DNA of 25,639 bases, taken from positions 1-25,639 of the forward strand of contig WMKJ01000147.1 in NCBI GenBank assembly GCA_009733715.1, read 5' to 3'. The notes beneath the pieces are model-generated. The model saw only the letters and a list, made by a program, of their open reading frames with translations, made no database searches and was not told the origin of the DNA. The position numbers and the translations under genes are program-made. Origin of the DNA: Herpomyces periplanetae. Taxonomy: Eukaryota; Ascomycota; Laboulbeniomycetes; Herpomycetales; Herpomycetaceae. Below, one piece after another: positions 1 to 10,351 of this stretch (its first letter is position 1; each line of letters starts with the position of its first letter).

Positions 1-2
1 CG

Positions 3-1418
3 GGTAGTACAATTGGCTTGAGGGCATCGAGGAGACGTACAGGCGTGGTCAAAACGTTCGAATACAGGCCAATGAATAATCGATTTAGCGCGGTGAGCGG
101 GGGGGAATCGGTTAACGTTATAATTACTGTTTGCGGTTGGATGAAGGGTAAAATTGACGATGTTAGGTTACCGTTTAGTACGATTGACGAAGTAATGGGT
201 GATATATTCTCGATATTGTGGGAGCCAGAAATGCTTAAAAGTATGGGAGAAACAATTAGTATACTTGCAACGGAAGCGTTAACCCAGGGTTTACAACAAG
301 TGTTAGGCAGTACTATACTGGTTGGCTTAATGGCATCGTTGCAATTACCCATAATTCTAACCAAACTATCCTACTTAATTGATAATCCCTGGGCGGTTTC
401 TCTTTCACGAGCTGATGCAGCGGGGCGTATACTGGCAGATTCGTTAATTGAACGACGGTTGGGACAAAGACCAGTAACGCTGGTAGGGTTTTCATTGGGG
501 GCACGATTAATACATTCATGTTTGCGTGAGTTGGTACAACGGGGTGCATTTGGGATAGTGGAAAACGTTTACATGTACGGTTCACCTGTGGTAGTTAAAC
601 GTGATGAATACGTTAAGTTGCACACTATTGTAAGCGGTCGCTTTGTTAATGGGTATACGAATAATGATTGGATACTAGGATATTTATTCCGTGCAACGGG
701 GGGTGGTATTATGAAGGTTGCGGGTTTGTCGGCCGTTGATGTTAAGGGAATTGAAAATGTTGACTGTTCACACGTAGTGAATGGGCATATGGGATATCGT
801 GAAGCTATGCCGTGCTTGTTACGTGAAGCAGGATGGCGTGTTAAACGTGATACATTTAGTGAAATTGTTGAACTGGGGGCAGCTAATCCTCGTACAGTGG
901 AATTATCTAAGGAAGATTATCGATCCAGTGTAGGTATGATCTCTACGAACTCCACAGCAACGACGGTGGCAAAGGTTGGTGTCTCGGGGAATGGGACAGC
1001 GGCATGGGCGACAAAGTTATCGGTACGCTTGAGGAATAATGGGAAAAAACAACTTGAAACTAGTGTTCCACCGTCACCGATGGGGAAAAAGTGGGAATCA
1101 CCGGCGTTAACATTTTTGAAACGTTCTTTTATGTCACGGGATAATTTAACGAATTGTTCATCTACACCACAAACTAAGGGTAAACCACCACCGGTTATGC
1201 TGTATGATTATGAGGTTAGAGATGAGCATGATATGGAGGACTACAATAATGTAACAAGTTGTAAGAGTAGTCCAGGTGTGGGATACTTTAACGTGGAGGA
1301 GGGTAAAGTTTGTGATGTTGAAGGTGAGGATGATTCAGTTATTGAAGGGGAGTTGTTTAACATAGAAGCTATACATAGGTATGTAGAGATGATAGCAAAT
1401 GATGATGTTAAGGTATGA
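3..1418 (+). CDS. DUF726 / TMCO4-type alpha/beta-hydrolase, 3' part
   Basis: The reading frame is open from the left edge of the window to a TGA at 1416-1418, so the 5' part of the gene lies outside; no ATG near the edge is a convincing start. About 471 codons are visible. Counting from the first visible codon, the family block spans roughly residues 10-275: a GWM turn near 45, a hydrophobic helical stretch near 85-125, WAVSLSRADAAGRILAD near 130-146, and the nucleophile elbow GFSLGAR with Ser164. Asp222 in NNDWIL and His262 in NGHMGY are the likely rest of a Ser-Asp-His triad (inferred from spacing and family position). Known members include yeast Mil1 (YFL034W), an adaptin-interacting putative lipase, and animal TMCO4. 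The last ~190 residues are a polar, acidic tail without a domain I recognise. The gene converges on the bZIP gene with only 167 bp between their stop codons. Family assignment is firm; the substrate is unknown. Confidence 0.88.
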   Translation, partial: GSTIGLRASRRRTGVVKTFEYRPMNNRFSAVSGGESVNVIITVCGWMKGKIDDVRLPFSTIDEVMGDIFSILWEPEMLKSMGETISILATEALTQGLQQVLGSTILVGLMASLQLPIILTKLSYLIDNPWAVSLSRADAAGRILADSLIERRLGQRPVTLVGFSLGARLIHSCLRELVQRGAFGIVENVYMYGSPVVVKRDEYVKLHTIVSGRFVNGYTNNDWILGYLFRATGGGIMKVAGLSAVDVKGIENVDCSHVVNGHMGYREAMPCLLREAGWRVKRDTFSEIVELGAANPRTVELSKEDYRSSVGMISTNSTATTVAKVGVSGNGTAAWATKLSVRLRNNGKKQLETSVPPSPMGKKWESPALTFLKRSFMSRDNLTNCSSTPQTKGKPPPVMLYDYEVRDEHDMEDYNNVTSCKSSPGVGYFNVEEGKVCDVEGEDDSVIEGELFNIEAIHRYVEMIANDDVKV

Positions 1419-1585
1419 TGAATGAGTATAGGGCAAGTGTTTAGTATAATTGATTAAACCATTTACGCAATGATAATAGGTACATTTCGTGAAATAGAAG
1501 AATTACCGGGAGGTGAAGGGTGTAACGTGTAATGTGGGGAAGACGTAGATGATTGAAATGGGTAGTGAACAAGGTTTAAGAAATA

Positions 1586-4500
1586 TCAAGGCTGTTGATG
1601 CATGATTGATTGGGATAAGGGAGCGAAGAATGAATGGAGGGAAGAGTTAAGGGGAGAGGTAGCTGAAGAGTAGTTAAGATGAGTATTCATGGATGACGGA
1701 ATTGGTAAAGATGAAGTAGGTTGAGATGGAGCAGGAGGAAGAGAAGGGGGCGGTGGCGGCGGTGGTTGTGGTGTAGCGACAGCAGCAGCAGCAGCAGCGG
1801 CAGCGGCAGCAATAGAAAAAGATTTATCGGGAGCCACAGGAGATGGTATAGCGCTTGAAAGAAGGGAAGCCATATTTCTTGGAGATGAAGAGAGAGATTG
1901 TGAAGATGTAGGTATAGACATAGATGAAGTAGTAGAATTGGTAGATGATGAACCGGAGGATTTGGAAGAAGTTGATGAAACGGAAGACTTGGAAGAAGTT
2001 GAAGAATCATCCTTGGAGCGTAACATAGAACTAAAATTTGATGTAGAAGAAGTTGATGATGATGATGATGGAGAGGGTGATGGTAAACTAATTGGTAAGG
2101 GAGGATGTGATTCCTTGATATTAACGTACTGTGCGATATTGGGAAAGTTAGCGCGAAACAAAGGACCTAAACTCCAATTTGACAAGTCACGAAGATGTTT
2201 TTCAAAGACGGGATTAATTATCCATGGACCTTGGGTTTCCCTTAATTGTTCGTCAATTTCATTATCGGTATGACTACGGTCGAGAAGATGAACATTGGAA
2301 TTAGTAGGATTAGATGATGTAGTATCAAATGGTGTGGAGGAAGCACACGTGCATGATGAACCACATGATTGAAGATTAATAGAATCCGATGAAGAAAAGT
2401 TAAGTGAACCGGGTGGAGACGATGTATTGTTTAAAGTTTCCAATGAACCCGAAGAATTAGATTGAAGTAAACCGGGTGATTGAACATGATTTTGTATTCC
2501 ATTCGAAGCCTGTCCAGCTTGCGAAGGCGAAGTTTGCGGAGCAAGAGAAGCGGAAAAAGATGAATCCGGAAAGGAATTACCGAAGTCAGAAGGCGGGGAG
2601 GAAGATGAAGAAGGAACGCATGCAAGGTTCTGGTGGGGATAGTGAATAGGGCAGGAGCTGCCGGATGAGGAAGGAGACGGTTTGGATGAGATGGGACGGT
2701 TGTATGAATTACCCGAATAGGAAATATTTTGGGAGGGACGAAGGGGATTATTGAAGCCGGGAGGTTTTTGACGGGAGTTTGGAAGAGATGAAGTTGTAGG
2801 AGTAGGTGTCTGAGTAGAAGTAGTAGTGGTGGTGGTAGTAGTGGTGTTGGCATTGGCATTGATATTGGTAGGGGTGGGAGCTGTGGTTGTGGTAGCTGTA
2901 GAGGTTGAAGCAGAGGCGGGAATTATGCACTCCATGGGATCGTAGGGCCAATTAACTGAACATGTAGTTGTGTAGGGGACAAAAAATGAATCAAATGGTA
3001 TAAATGGATTCATTTGTACCATATTATCCCTAAGACGTGGCCAGGGTAATAAGTCCATCCATGCTGGGTGGGGTGTAAATAATTGACTCGGTCTAGGCTG
3101 GACCCATTCTGGCATGCGTTCATAATTTTCTCTGGATGGATCTATTTTCCATCTCATTACAAGAAACATAATGTGAACAACAGCAATTTGATCGGGTAAA
3201 TGTCGTAAATCTGGAAATGTATGTAAAATGTCTGTGAATAATCTTGATAAAGGATGGGGATTAAATTTTTCATGAGGTGTAACTAATGGACCTAAATTTG
3301 GATATTCTGGCCCGATTAATCCGGCTCTCGATACGCCCATTTGTGCTAATCTTTGACGTTCAGCAAGAAAATCCAAAAGTATACTATCAAGTGTGCAAGT
3401 TGCCGGAATGTTTAAAGGTAGCGTGGCGTAAGCCAATATTGGGCCACATGTAAGTGCTGCTAAAGGCACACACGATACAGCACATGATGCATGTAAATGC
3501 GGGATACCGTCCGTTGGATTTGATGCCGAATTAGAAGAATTTGAAGTCGTTGATGATGATGATTCGTTTAATCTGTGGGTGTTATTAAATGTCAAAAATG
3601 TGTTTGTCGTGGTAATAGGTGGCGGTGAAGGAGGAACAACCACTTGATACATTAAATTGGAGTTGTTATCCACCATATTACTCGAAGCAATGGAAGGTAT
3701 AGATGACATGGAAAAAGGTTGTGACGGTGGCTGAGATTGTAAAGGAATTGACAGTTGCATAGAACTTGATGGTTGAAATGATGAAGTTTCTTCCTTGGGT
3801 CGATGTGAACCTCCTAACGAAGATAACGGTATGGGTAAAAATGGAGCTGATCGAGGCATATTAGTTAAACTTATTGGTCCTGTAACGTGTGATGAAGGAT
3901 TGACGAAATCTGGTAGCAGGGAAAATGTTGATAATGAACATGAAAGATCGGCCGGTGAAGAAGGCGACGGAAGGTTAACTTGTACTTGGGATGACAGAGA
4001 ACATGATGTTGTAGATGATGCTGTTGCTAACGTTGTGGCACTAGGTGTTGATGGAGGTGGTGCGGGTGCAAGTGGGGGAGGGGGAGGTGGTGGTGGTGGT
4101 GGTGGTTGTAGAGGGTGGCTTAGGGAAAGGGAAGTTGTAGAGGTTGGAAGGGAAGTTGAAAGAAATGCTGAAGAAGACGGGAGTGAAATTGTTGATGTAG
4201 GACTAGGGGATGGTGAAGAGGCAGCCAAGGCCAGAATAGATGATAAACGATGACGAAGATCTTGATTTTCAGCATCGGTACGTGCAAGTTGACGAAGTGC
4301 ACGTTGTGTATCAAGATAGGCGGGTTCTGATTCAAGTTCACGAATTCGCAGGGTTAAGCGTTCAATTTGAGCTTTGGTTCGAGCTCGAATTGCTCGTTGA
4401 GCTTCACGATCATTTTGTCGTTTGCGGGCTAATTGTTCAGGAGTTAGACTAGCCACACCACGAGTTGAAGTAGTCGATGAAGTAGTTAACAAATGTGAAG

Positions 4501-4771
4501 ATTTCAAGTCGGTAGATGAAGGGACTGCCTTCTTTCGAATGTGTGTATTGGATAAGGTAGATTTACATGCAAGTGTTGAAGCACGTTGTGATTGAGAGGT
4601 TGACTTTAGGCCAATGGAAGGAGATGTGGTGAGTGGAAGGGAAACTAAAGAGCTTGATGAAGTAAAAGAGGTGAGATGAGAGTTGGGAGATGAAAGGGAG
4701 GTTAATTCGTGCAAATTAGCAAGATCCACATCATCGTCACCTTCGCCCAACATTTTAACCCTGACACCCAT
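1586..4771 (-). CDS. bZIP transcription factor with DUF3425 domain
   Basis: A single 1061-residue frame from ATG at 4771. A basic region (residues ~116-133, with RAIRARTK) runs into a short leucine-zipper-like helix (~134-176). The DUF3425 domain starts near 449 (LPLNIPATCTLDSILLDF), continues through PHPLSRLFTDIL, VMRWKIDPS and PEWVQPRPSQL to about 617, then resumes at 846-888 with GPWIINPVFEKHLRDLSNWSLGP. The ~225 residues between the two blocks are Ser/Thr/Asn/Pro-rich. Other runs are poly-Pro (223-233), poly-Thr (~643-651) and poly-Ala (~988-997), matching simple repeats in the DNA. The residue aligned with the usual invariant basic-region Asn is Asp121. Proteins of this architecture are fungal nuclear DNA-binding regulators, mostly of stress or secondary-metabolism genes; the target here is unknown. 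The protein is longer than most DUF3425 bZIPs because of the disordered segments. No intron donor is evident inside. The sense strand upstream (4772-5900) is pyrimidine-rich, as in many fungal promoters. Confidence 0.93.
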   Translation of the reverse strand: MGVRVKMLGEGDDDVDLANLHELTSLSSPNSHLTSFTSSSSLVSLPLTTSPSIGLKSTSQSQRASTLACKSTLSNTHIRKKAVPSSTDLKSSHLLTTSSTTSTRGVASLTPEQLARKRQNDREAQRAIRARTKAQIERLTLRIRELESEPAYLDTQRALRQLARTDAENQDLRHRLSSILALAASSPSPSPTSTISLPSSSAFLSTSLPTSTTSLSLSHPLQPPPPPPPPPPPLAPAPPPSTPSATTLATASSTTSCSLSSQVQVNLPSPSSPADLSCSLSTFSLLPDFVNPSSHVTGPISLTNMPRSAPFLPIPLSSLGGSHRPKEETSSFQPSSSMQLSIPLQSQPPSQPFSMSSIPSIASSNMVDNNSNLMYQVVVPPSPPPITTTNTFLTFNNTHRLNESSSSTTSNSSNSASNPTDGIPHLHASCAVSCVPLAALTCGPILAYATLPLNIPATCTLDSILLDFLAERQRLAQMGVSRAGLIGPEYPNLGPLVTPHEKFNPHPLSRLFTDILHTFPDLRHLPDQIAVVHIMFLVMRWKIDPSRENYERMPEWVQPRPSQLFTPHPAWMDLLPWPRLRDNMVQMNPFIPFDSFFVPYTTTCSVNWPYDPMECIIPASASTSTATTTTAPTPTNINANANTTTTTTTTTSTQTPTPTTSSLPNSRQKPPGFNNPLRPSQNISYSGNSYNRPISSKPSPSSSGSSCPIHYPHQNLACVPSSSSSPPSDFGNSFPDSSFSASLAPQTSPSQAGQASNGIQNHVQSPGLLQSNSSGSLETLNNTSSPPGSLNFSSSDSINLQSCGSSCTCASSTPFDTTSSNPTNSNVHLLDRSHTDNEIDEQLRETQGPWIINPVFEKHLRDLSNWSLGPLFRANFPNIAQYVNIKESHPPLPISLPSPSPSSSSSTSSTSNFSSMLRSKDDSSTSSKSSVSSTSSKSSGSSSTNSTTSSMSIPTSSQSLSSSPRNMASLLSSAIPSPVAPDKSFSIAAAAAAAAAAVATPQPPPPPPPSLPPAPSQPTSSLPIPSSMNTHLNYSSATSPLNSSLHSFFAPLSQSIMHQQP

Positions 4772-5960
4772 GATGATTTGGTTGGAAAGAAAGTGGGAAG
4801 GTTTATAGATGATTGTGTATAATGAAGTATTGAATGTTGGTAAATGGAGAGAGGGAGGAAAGAAGAATATAAGATGGATAAGTGATGATGTGTTAAGAGG
4901 ATAGGATGGTTTGACAAAGATGATAGAAGAGAGGAATATATTTAACTTTAAATTTTGCGAGTATATAATACTGGCAATTTTATAATCCGTAACTTTTGAA
5001 TTTCTGTAATTGACAAAATCAAGATATAGGAAGGTTTAATGAGCGAATGAAAGAAAGCAGACGATAATCCAGGAATCCACGAGTTGTGAAAGGCCGAAAG
5101 AAGAGATAGAAACAAAGGTCAGGGCCGGGGACCGGAAGCCAAAGACTGGGGATTTGGGATTGAAGGTGTAAGGATTAGTGTTTGGTGAAGTTAACACTTT
5201 GGGGGGGTGAAGAAGAAAAAGTAAGAGTGTAAGAAAGGGTAAATGAAAAAAGGATAGGAATAGTGAAAAGTGAAGGGGGAAAAGAGGATGTTGAAGGGTA
5301 AAGTGAGGAGATTCAAGTTGGTGATAGGATGGAAAAAGAAAGGAATAAAGTTTTAAAAGCAACGAGAAGGTAACGGTAATAAGTGTAGTATTATAAAAGG
5401 GAAATCCGAAAGTAACGGTTCACTTGGTGTTGTAGACTAGGATGGTTTGAGTGGATTTTTAGAGTCACAGTGACGGGGAAGAGAAAGAAAATGGTGAATC
5501 AAGGATGAACGGAGGGAGAATAGAAAGGTGGAATGAAGTTATAAGAGCCGGGATGGAAGGGAAGAGAGAGAGTAAGAGTAGAGGTCAGGTAGAGGGAAAA
5601 GTTGCCAAATCCAAGCGCAGCGAGAAATTGGGCGGTTAAAATAGAAGTTCATGGGCGACGATGAGATAACGTTTGGGATTTAACAAAAATTGGTCGAGAA
5701 CGAGGTTGTACTAATCTTAGATTTAAGGCTTTGGACGAGAGAAGTTGGAGGTGGTGAGTCGAAGAGTTAAGGCGAATTGAAGGGGAAATGCGAAGGGGAA
5801 TACAAGTAGCTTGAGTAAAAGGGCAAAATGAAGAGAGAATAGAGAAGACAGAGCAAAGTATAAATATTTTTGGTTTAATACAAGTTGGATTGACCAAGGT
5901 AATTGACTTGACCTTAATTCAAACATTTTTGTACGGATACAGTAACAAATCCTGTATATA
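4772..5960. other. purine-rich (+) intergenic, likely bZIP promoter/leader
   Basis: No credible gene. The plus strand is strongly A/G-rich, so the sense strand of the bZIP gene is C/T-rich, a common look for fungal promoters and leaders. Short frames here are composition artefacts. A TATAAAAG word lies on the plus strand at 5392-5399, which would point away from the bZIP gene. A 12-bp perfect palindrome, CTGTATATACAG, sits at 5952-5963 directly before the pentamer array. Confidence 0.55.
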
Positions 5961-6025
5961 CAGAACAGAATAGAATAGAACAGCACAGCACAGCACAGCG
6001 CAGCACAGCACCGCACAACACAGAA
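5961..6025. repeat. pentanucleotide array (CAGAA/CAGCA), 13 units
   Basis: Thirteen 5-bp units in unbroken register. The order is CAGAA, CAGAA, TAGAA, TAGAA, then CAGCA-type units with single changes (CAGCG, CCGCA, CAACA), and CAGAA again at the end. It is a degenerate microsatellite in the large gap upstream of the bZIP gene. Confidence 0.9.
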
Positions 6026-6223
6026 TAATTCAATCTACAATTTAGGGTCTTTTTACTCTTCAGTATAGCCGTAGGCGTACATGCGAGGACAAGAGAGAGC
6101 ACAAGGACCTGTAAAAGTGCGGGTGGAAGAGTAAGTGTAAATCCAAAAATACTTGGATTTGGGCAGACATTTACACCTCCAATTATCACGACAACTATAC
6201 TTGAAGCCTAAAACTTTTGCGTT

Positions 6224-6265
6224 GGCGTAGGTGTAGGCGCAGGCGCAGGCGCAGAAAAAGGCGTA
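6224..6265. repeat. hexanucleotide array (GGCGCA/GGCGTA), 7 units
   Basis: Seven hexamers in register: GGCGTA, GGTGTA, GGCGCA three times, GAAAAA, GGCGTA. This is a short GC-rich island in AT-rich sequence. It lies where the strand composition switches from purine-rich to pyrimidine-rich. Confidence 0.85.
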
Positions 6266-6921
6266 AGCAATTCCACGATTACAATCTCAGGTTATTATTT
6301 CTTGCTCGGTTAAACTTTATCCTCCACTTCATGGGCATGTGTAGTTAGTGGTAATAATTTATGCTGCTGTATCTACTACACTGTGGGTTTGGTTTAGGTT
6401 TGGATGTGGTTGCGGGTGTGCGTTTCGTGTACATACGTGAACTTTGATCCCTATGTATCAATGGACGTGATACGCCTCATCTCGCCCCGCCGGAATTCGT
6501 GTAGCACAGCGCCAACGATGATGACTTTTCTAATATCACTACTTTACCCTTCCAACCGTTCAAATAATCAAACACTCTTCTCTAAACACTCCATCACATC
6601 TCTTAACTTCTCTTCCCATGGTTCGCTGATTTCTCGGTCTCCTATCAAAGCTTCACTCCTGGTATAATTATTGTTTAATCCAAGCATGCATACCTTGATA
6701 CGCTGGATTAGCTTGACCAAATATGCCTTCTTCCTCCTTGCTCAAACTTGACCATTACAATACCTTGGAAATTCCTTTCATGCATACTCATAAGCATATT
6801 TACGTACATACATAAACTAAGGTTGACAGATAACCCGCTAAATACTACCATAAGTATATCCAGACTTTCTTATCCCACTTAGAACGACCTTTTCCCATTA
6901 ATTGTACCTGCTGCTCATGCT

Positions 6922-6965
6922 TATTCGTATACACAAGGCTTTTGAAAGCCTTGTGTATACGAATA
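6922..6965. repeat. 44-bp near-perfect palindrome (21-bp arms, 2-nt centre)
   Basis: The left arm 6922-6942 and right arm 6945-6965 are exact reverse complements over 21 bp, separated by TG. The inner part reads AAGGCTTT-TG-AAAGCC. Pairing fails immediately outside the arms. As RNA it would be a very stable two-base-loop hairpin; as DNA it could extrude a cruciform. Function unknown; an assembly or foldback artefact is also possible. Confidence 0.95.
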
Positions 6966-7275
6966 TACTTTCTAGTCACCTCTTTATCGCGCTTTGTGGC
7001 AATAAATTAATGCGAGTCTTACTACTTCTCCCAAACCCCTTCGTCGTACATAACATCAATCTACTTGCACACCAATATCTCCAAAAATTGATAAATCGGC
7101 CAATTTTTTCTCGCTCACTCGTCCTCTCTACAAAAAATATCCCCGACTAAGCAAAGTAAGTGTGAAACAAAACTTTTCTACGCCCCCACTCTTGACTTGC
7201 TTATCACATTAAATGTTAAAAAAAAATCCCTTCAAACTAGTCACAATACGTTGTGCTGGGCTGGCCGGCCTTTTA

Positions 7276-7980
7276 TCATTCTGATAGACTCTTTCTCCTT
7301 GTTTGGTGCCAGTTTTCCTCGGAAAATTTGTCGGTGGATGATGTTAGTTTAAGACAGGTAATAGTTTTACTAGAACTTTTCATGATATCCTTAACTGTAA
7401 TACATTTACATTTAAACCCGTAGAATCCTTCAATATAACCAGACAAACAGTTCAAATGATACCTAAGTGAACATCTAATCACGCCGCTATACATAATTTT
7501 ATCGTTACTATTGCTAATGCAAATGTTCGTCAAGTGTAAATTGCCTTCAAGTGTCACCCAACCATCTGGTTCTCACGTCCAGCTAAATTCCACACCCGCT
7601 TGAATATTTTCTAAATTCACAGCATACCCCTTGTTCATGTTGTCATATTATCTAAATCTCGTCAAGCCGCGCTGACACAACATTCCTATTTGCATTGTAT
7701 ATCTGTATCTTCGTACAACTCTTTCATGGAATCTACTGCCACTGTTGTGACGTATCTCTAACCCGACATCCATCCCTCCCAAATTTACACCAATATTTCC
7801 TAAATAGGTAAGGGGAAAAAAACCAGTTCGAAATATCATTCCATGTAACTGGCAAAGTGTACATATTAATACGTGCAAGTTAGCTAACCCGGTTTCAAAA
7901 GGATCGCTATCCCCGGTGCTATTTGTGTGCGTATGTGTGCATACGTGTGCGTGTAAAGTTAAGTTATGCCGTTTACTTGG
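7276..7980 (-). pseudogene. possible decayed coding frame, unidentified
   Basis: One minus-strand frame stays open for about 235 codons except for about two interruptions, where roughly fifteen stops would be expected at this base composition. The translation has mixed, protein-like composition (for example NIGVNLGGMDVGLEIRHNSG and EGNLHLTNICISNSNDK). I do not recognise a family. The upstream end (about 7915-7955) is a GT-rich simple repeat, which weakens that part. It could be a relic of a host gene, a relic of a mobile element, or chance. Confidence 0.3.
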
Positions 7981-8413
7981 TCAAAGTTACATTATCTATC
8001 CAAGTTGACTAGTAAACGTTGAAATTTGGATCCACTCTGGTAATTTGAACCTCGTTCTCGTCGTTAACTTACCCTTGGTATTTGACATACCCCAGATTAA
8101 CTCATTTCATTCACTTCATCCTCAATGGTACTTGATGGGAATTCCAAACTGAAATCGTTTAATTTAACCTTGCATACATCGACCCATTTACTCTCAGACT
8201 TATTGATTAAACTGTGCTTCGTTATTCGTTAAACATCACTCTATTCTGATTATGCAACTCATATTCGAATGGACCAAAGGGTCTTTTACTTGGTGTGTCT
8301 GTTTGTACGTGCGGGGTGTAAAAGCCTGGTTATTATTTTATTTCCTTTCAATATTATTTAATACTATGCCATAGCATACTATGCTATGCTTTATTATACC
8401 AGATTTTGCGGTG

Positions 8414-8475
8414 CGGCACGATGCAATACGATACCATACCATATGCCACGTACGCTACAACATTGTATCGTGCCG
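8414..8475. repeat. inverted repeat / hairpin, 14-bp arms
   Basis: Arms 8414-8427 (CGGCACGATGCAAT) and 8462-8475 (ATTGTATCGTGCCG) pair at 13 of 14 positions around a 34-nt loop. Just upstream, 8371-8387 is ATAGCATA-C-TATGCTAT, a perfect 8-bp-arm palindrome with one central base. No terminal duplication or transposase was seen. Confidence 0.7.
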
Positions 8476-10351
8476 TTTACAAGCCGCCTCTTTTAAACTA
8501 CTTTCATCCTCGTCGGAATCTACCGTCATACTAGCAAAACTTTGACGTTGCACTGAGCTTGCTAATATCAGCGCTTACATCGAATTATCCTGTACCATCA
8601 ACCTGAGCCAGAAGCTTGCATAAATTTTTTTCATCCACTTACACCAATTCGCCAAATCATTCTCAACTTATCCAATAGTAATTCTACTTTGTCATTTTCT
8701 GCTCCACTTCCGACGTCCTTTACATCAATCAAAACTACAATTTCGACTACAACCACTACTACTACTACTGGCACTACTGGTATCATACTCATCCACATTC
8801 CGTCTCCTCCCACACCCCGTGTCCCGTACCCTGTAACCTCCTTAACTTATCACCCCTCACACAATGAATATTGTTTAATGGTCCACGTCGCTCACATCAA
8901 TTCATCCACTTATTTGGCGATGAATTTGGTGCTACCAACAGCATTAAAAATTGCATTGTGTCGCCTTTTCTACTCATACAAATCCTCTATGCTTCCTATA
9001 ATCTACAATATACTTTGATAACCATGACCGTATCCACATCAGCTCCACATCCATTCCCATAAACTTATCCATACTTTACCTCTCAAACCACTCTTCATTC
9101 GTTTTTCTCCACTCCAACGAATCATTCATCCCCTCGGTTCTTCCTTCCTTATTGCAAGATCTACACTTTCCCACTTGCCTCATTATTACTCATTGACACT
9201 TTCCTTGCAAATTCTGTCTTATTCTCCGCATCCTTATCACGATCGGGGCAGTTGCTACCCGGACATCGCCGATACTTCTTGCCTTAATCCCTAATTTTTT
9301 GATATTTTTACTTGCCAAAATGTGAGGCGCAACTTTTGTGCCGCATTTACTCTATAAATGGATTTTTAAATATGAATGTACATCAAATATATATTATCTA
9401 TGCTAAACGTTCAATTCATCTTGAATTGTTCCAAATTTCAATATCTTTTTTATTACCCTTTTGTCCTTGCCCTTTTAAAATCTATCCTTTTTCCCCACAG
9501 CTACCTCAATTATCTTCCTTTCAACATTCCTCATTCCCTTAAATTCCCCGCAAATAATCTTTTTTTTCTTCCTATCCTAATATAACCGTCCATTCATCCC
9601 TACCCTTACTCCCTTTTTCTTCGCTTTTATCGACAACTTTACCCCCATTCTCCCACGTACTCTCTATCAATTTGTCAAGCTTAATTGCTACTGTCACTGT
9701 TCATCATATTGTCGAAATTCTCCTCGATTCCTTTCCAACATTATGCACTACTCTTCTATGCAGAGTTTTGCCACCATTTATGTGTGTTGCTTTTAACTAC
9801 TTTTCCAATCACATATCATTATGTTAATAATGATGCCTAAATTTTACATCCTGCTAGTAAATTCTAGTATACGATACTAAGCCGTACGATAACATGCGCC
9901 ATACGATGCGCTAACTAATTCATTCGTTCATTTGTTATGCTACTCTTCTCTACTCTATTTTCACCCCTCTGTCCATCACCGTACACACCAACCATATCAC
10001 AAACTTCCATGTTATTAAAATCAAATTAACAATTCCCCGTGAAATGTAATATTCATAATTCAGTGTAAGCATGTCACCGTTAAAATTACTTTCTCGCATC
10101 CCTTACCTATCTCAATCCAAGTTTAACACGCATTCACACTTACACACATGCCCGCCCACACTCATAAGTTCTCATATACATATGAAACTTTCATATCCCC
10201 CGTGAAACCTGTCGATTCCAGTCTAACTTTGCATGATATATAGAACGGCTTTTTCGTGTACCCTCAGCGTTCAATATCTTTCATTTTCCTTACCAGGATA
10301 CTTGAAGCGTCGTATGCTAATCTAACACCCGTGTGTACTCGATATTCCTCT

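Noticed and set aside
5036-6189. Several Ser/Phe/Leu-rich minus-strand frames
   Set aside because: Composition artefacts of the pyrimidine-rich strand in the bZIP upstream region; different frames are open over the same bases and none has a motif.
8689-9062. Thr/Ser-rich plus-strand frames
   Set aside because: Driven by an (ACT)5 run and C/T-rich composition; no domain, and overlapping frames are equally open.
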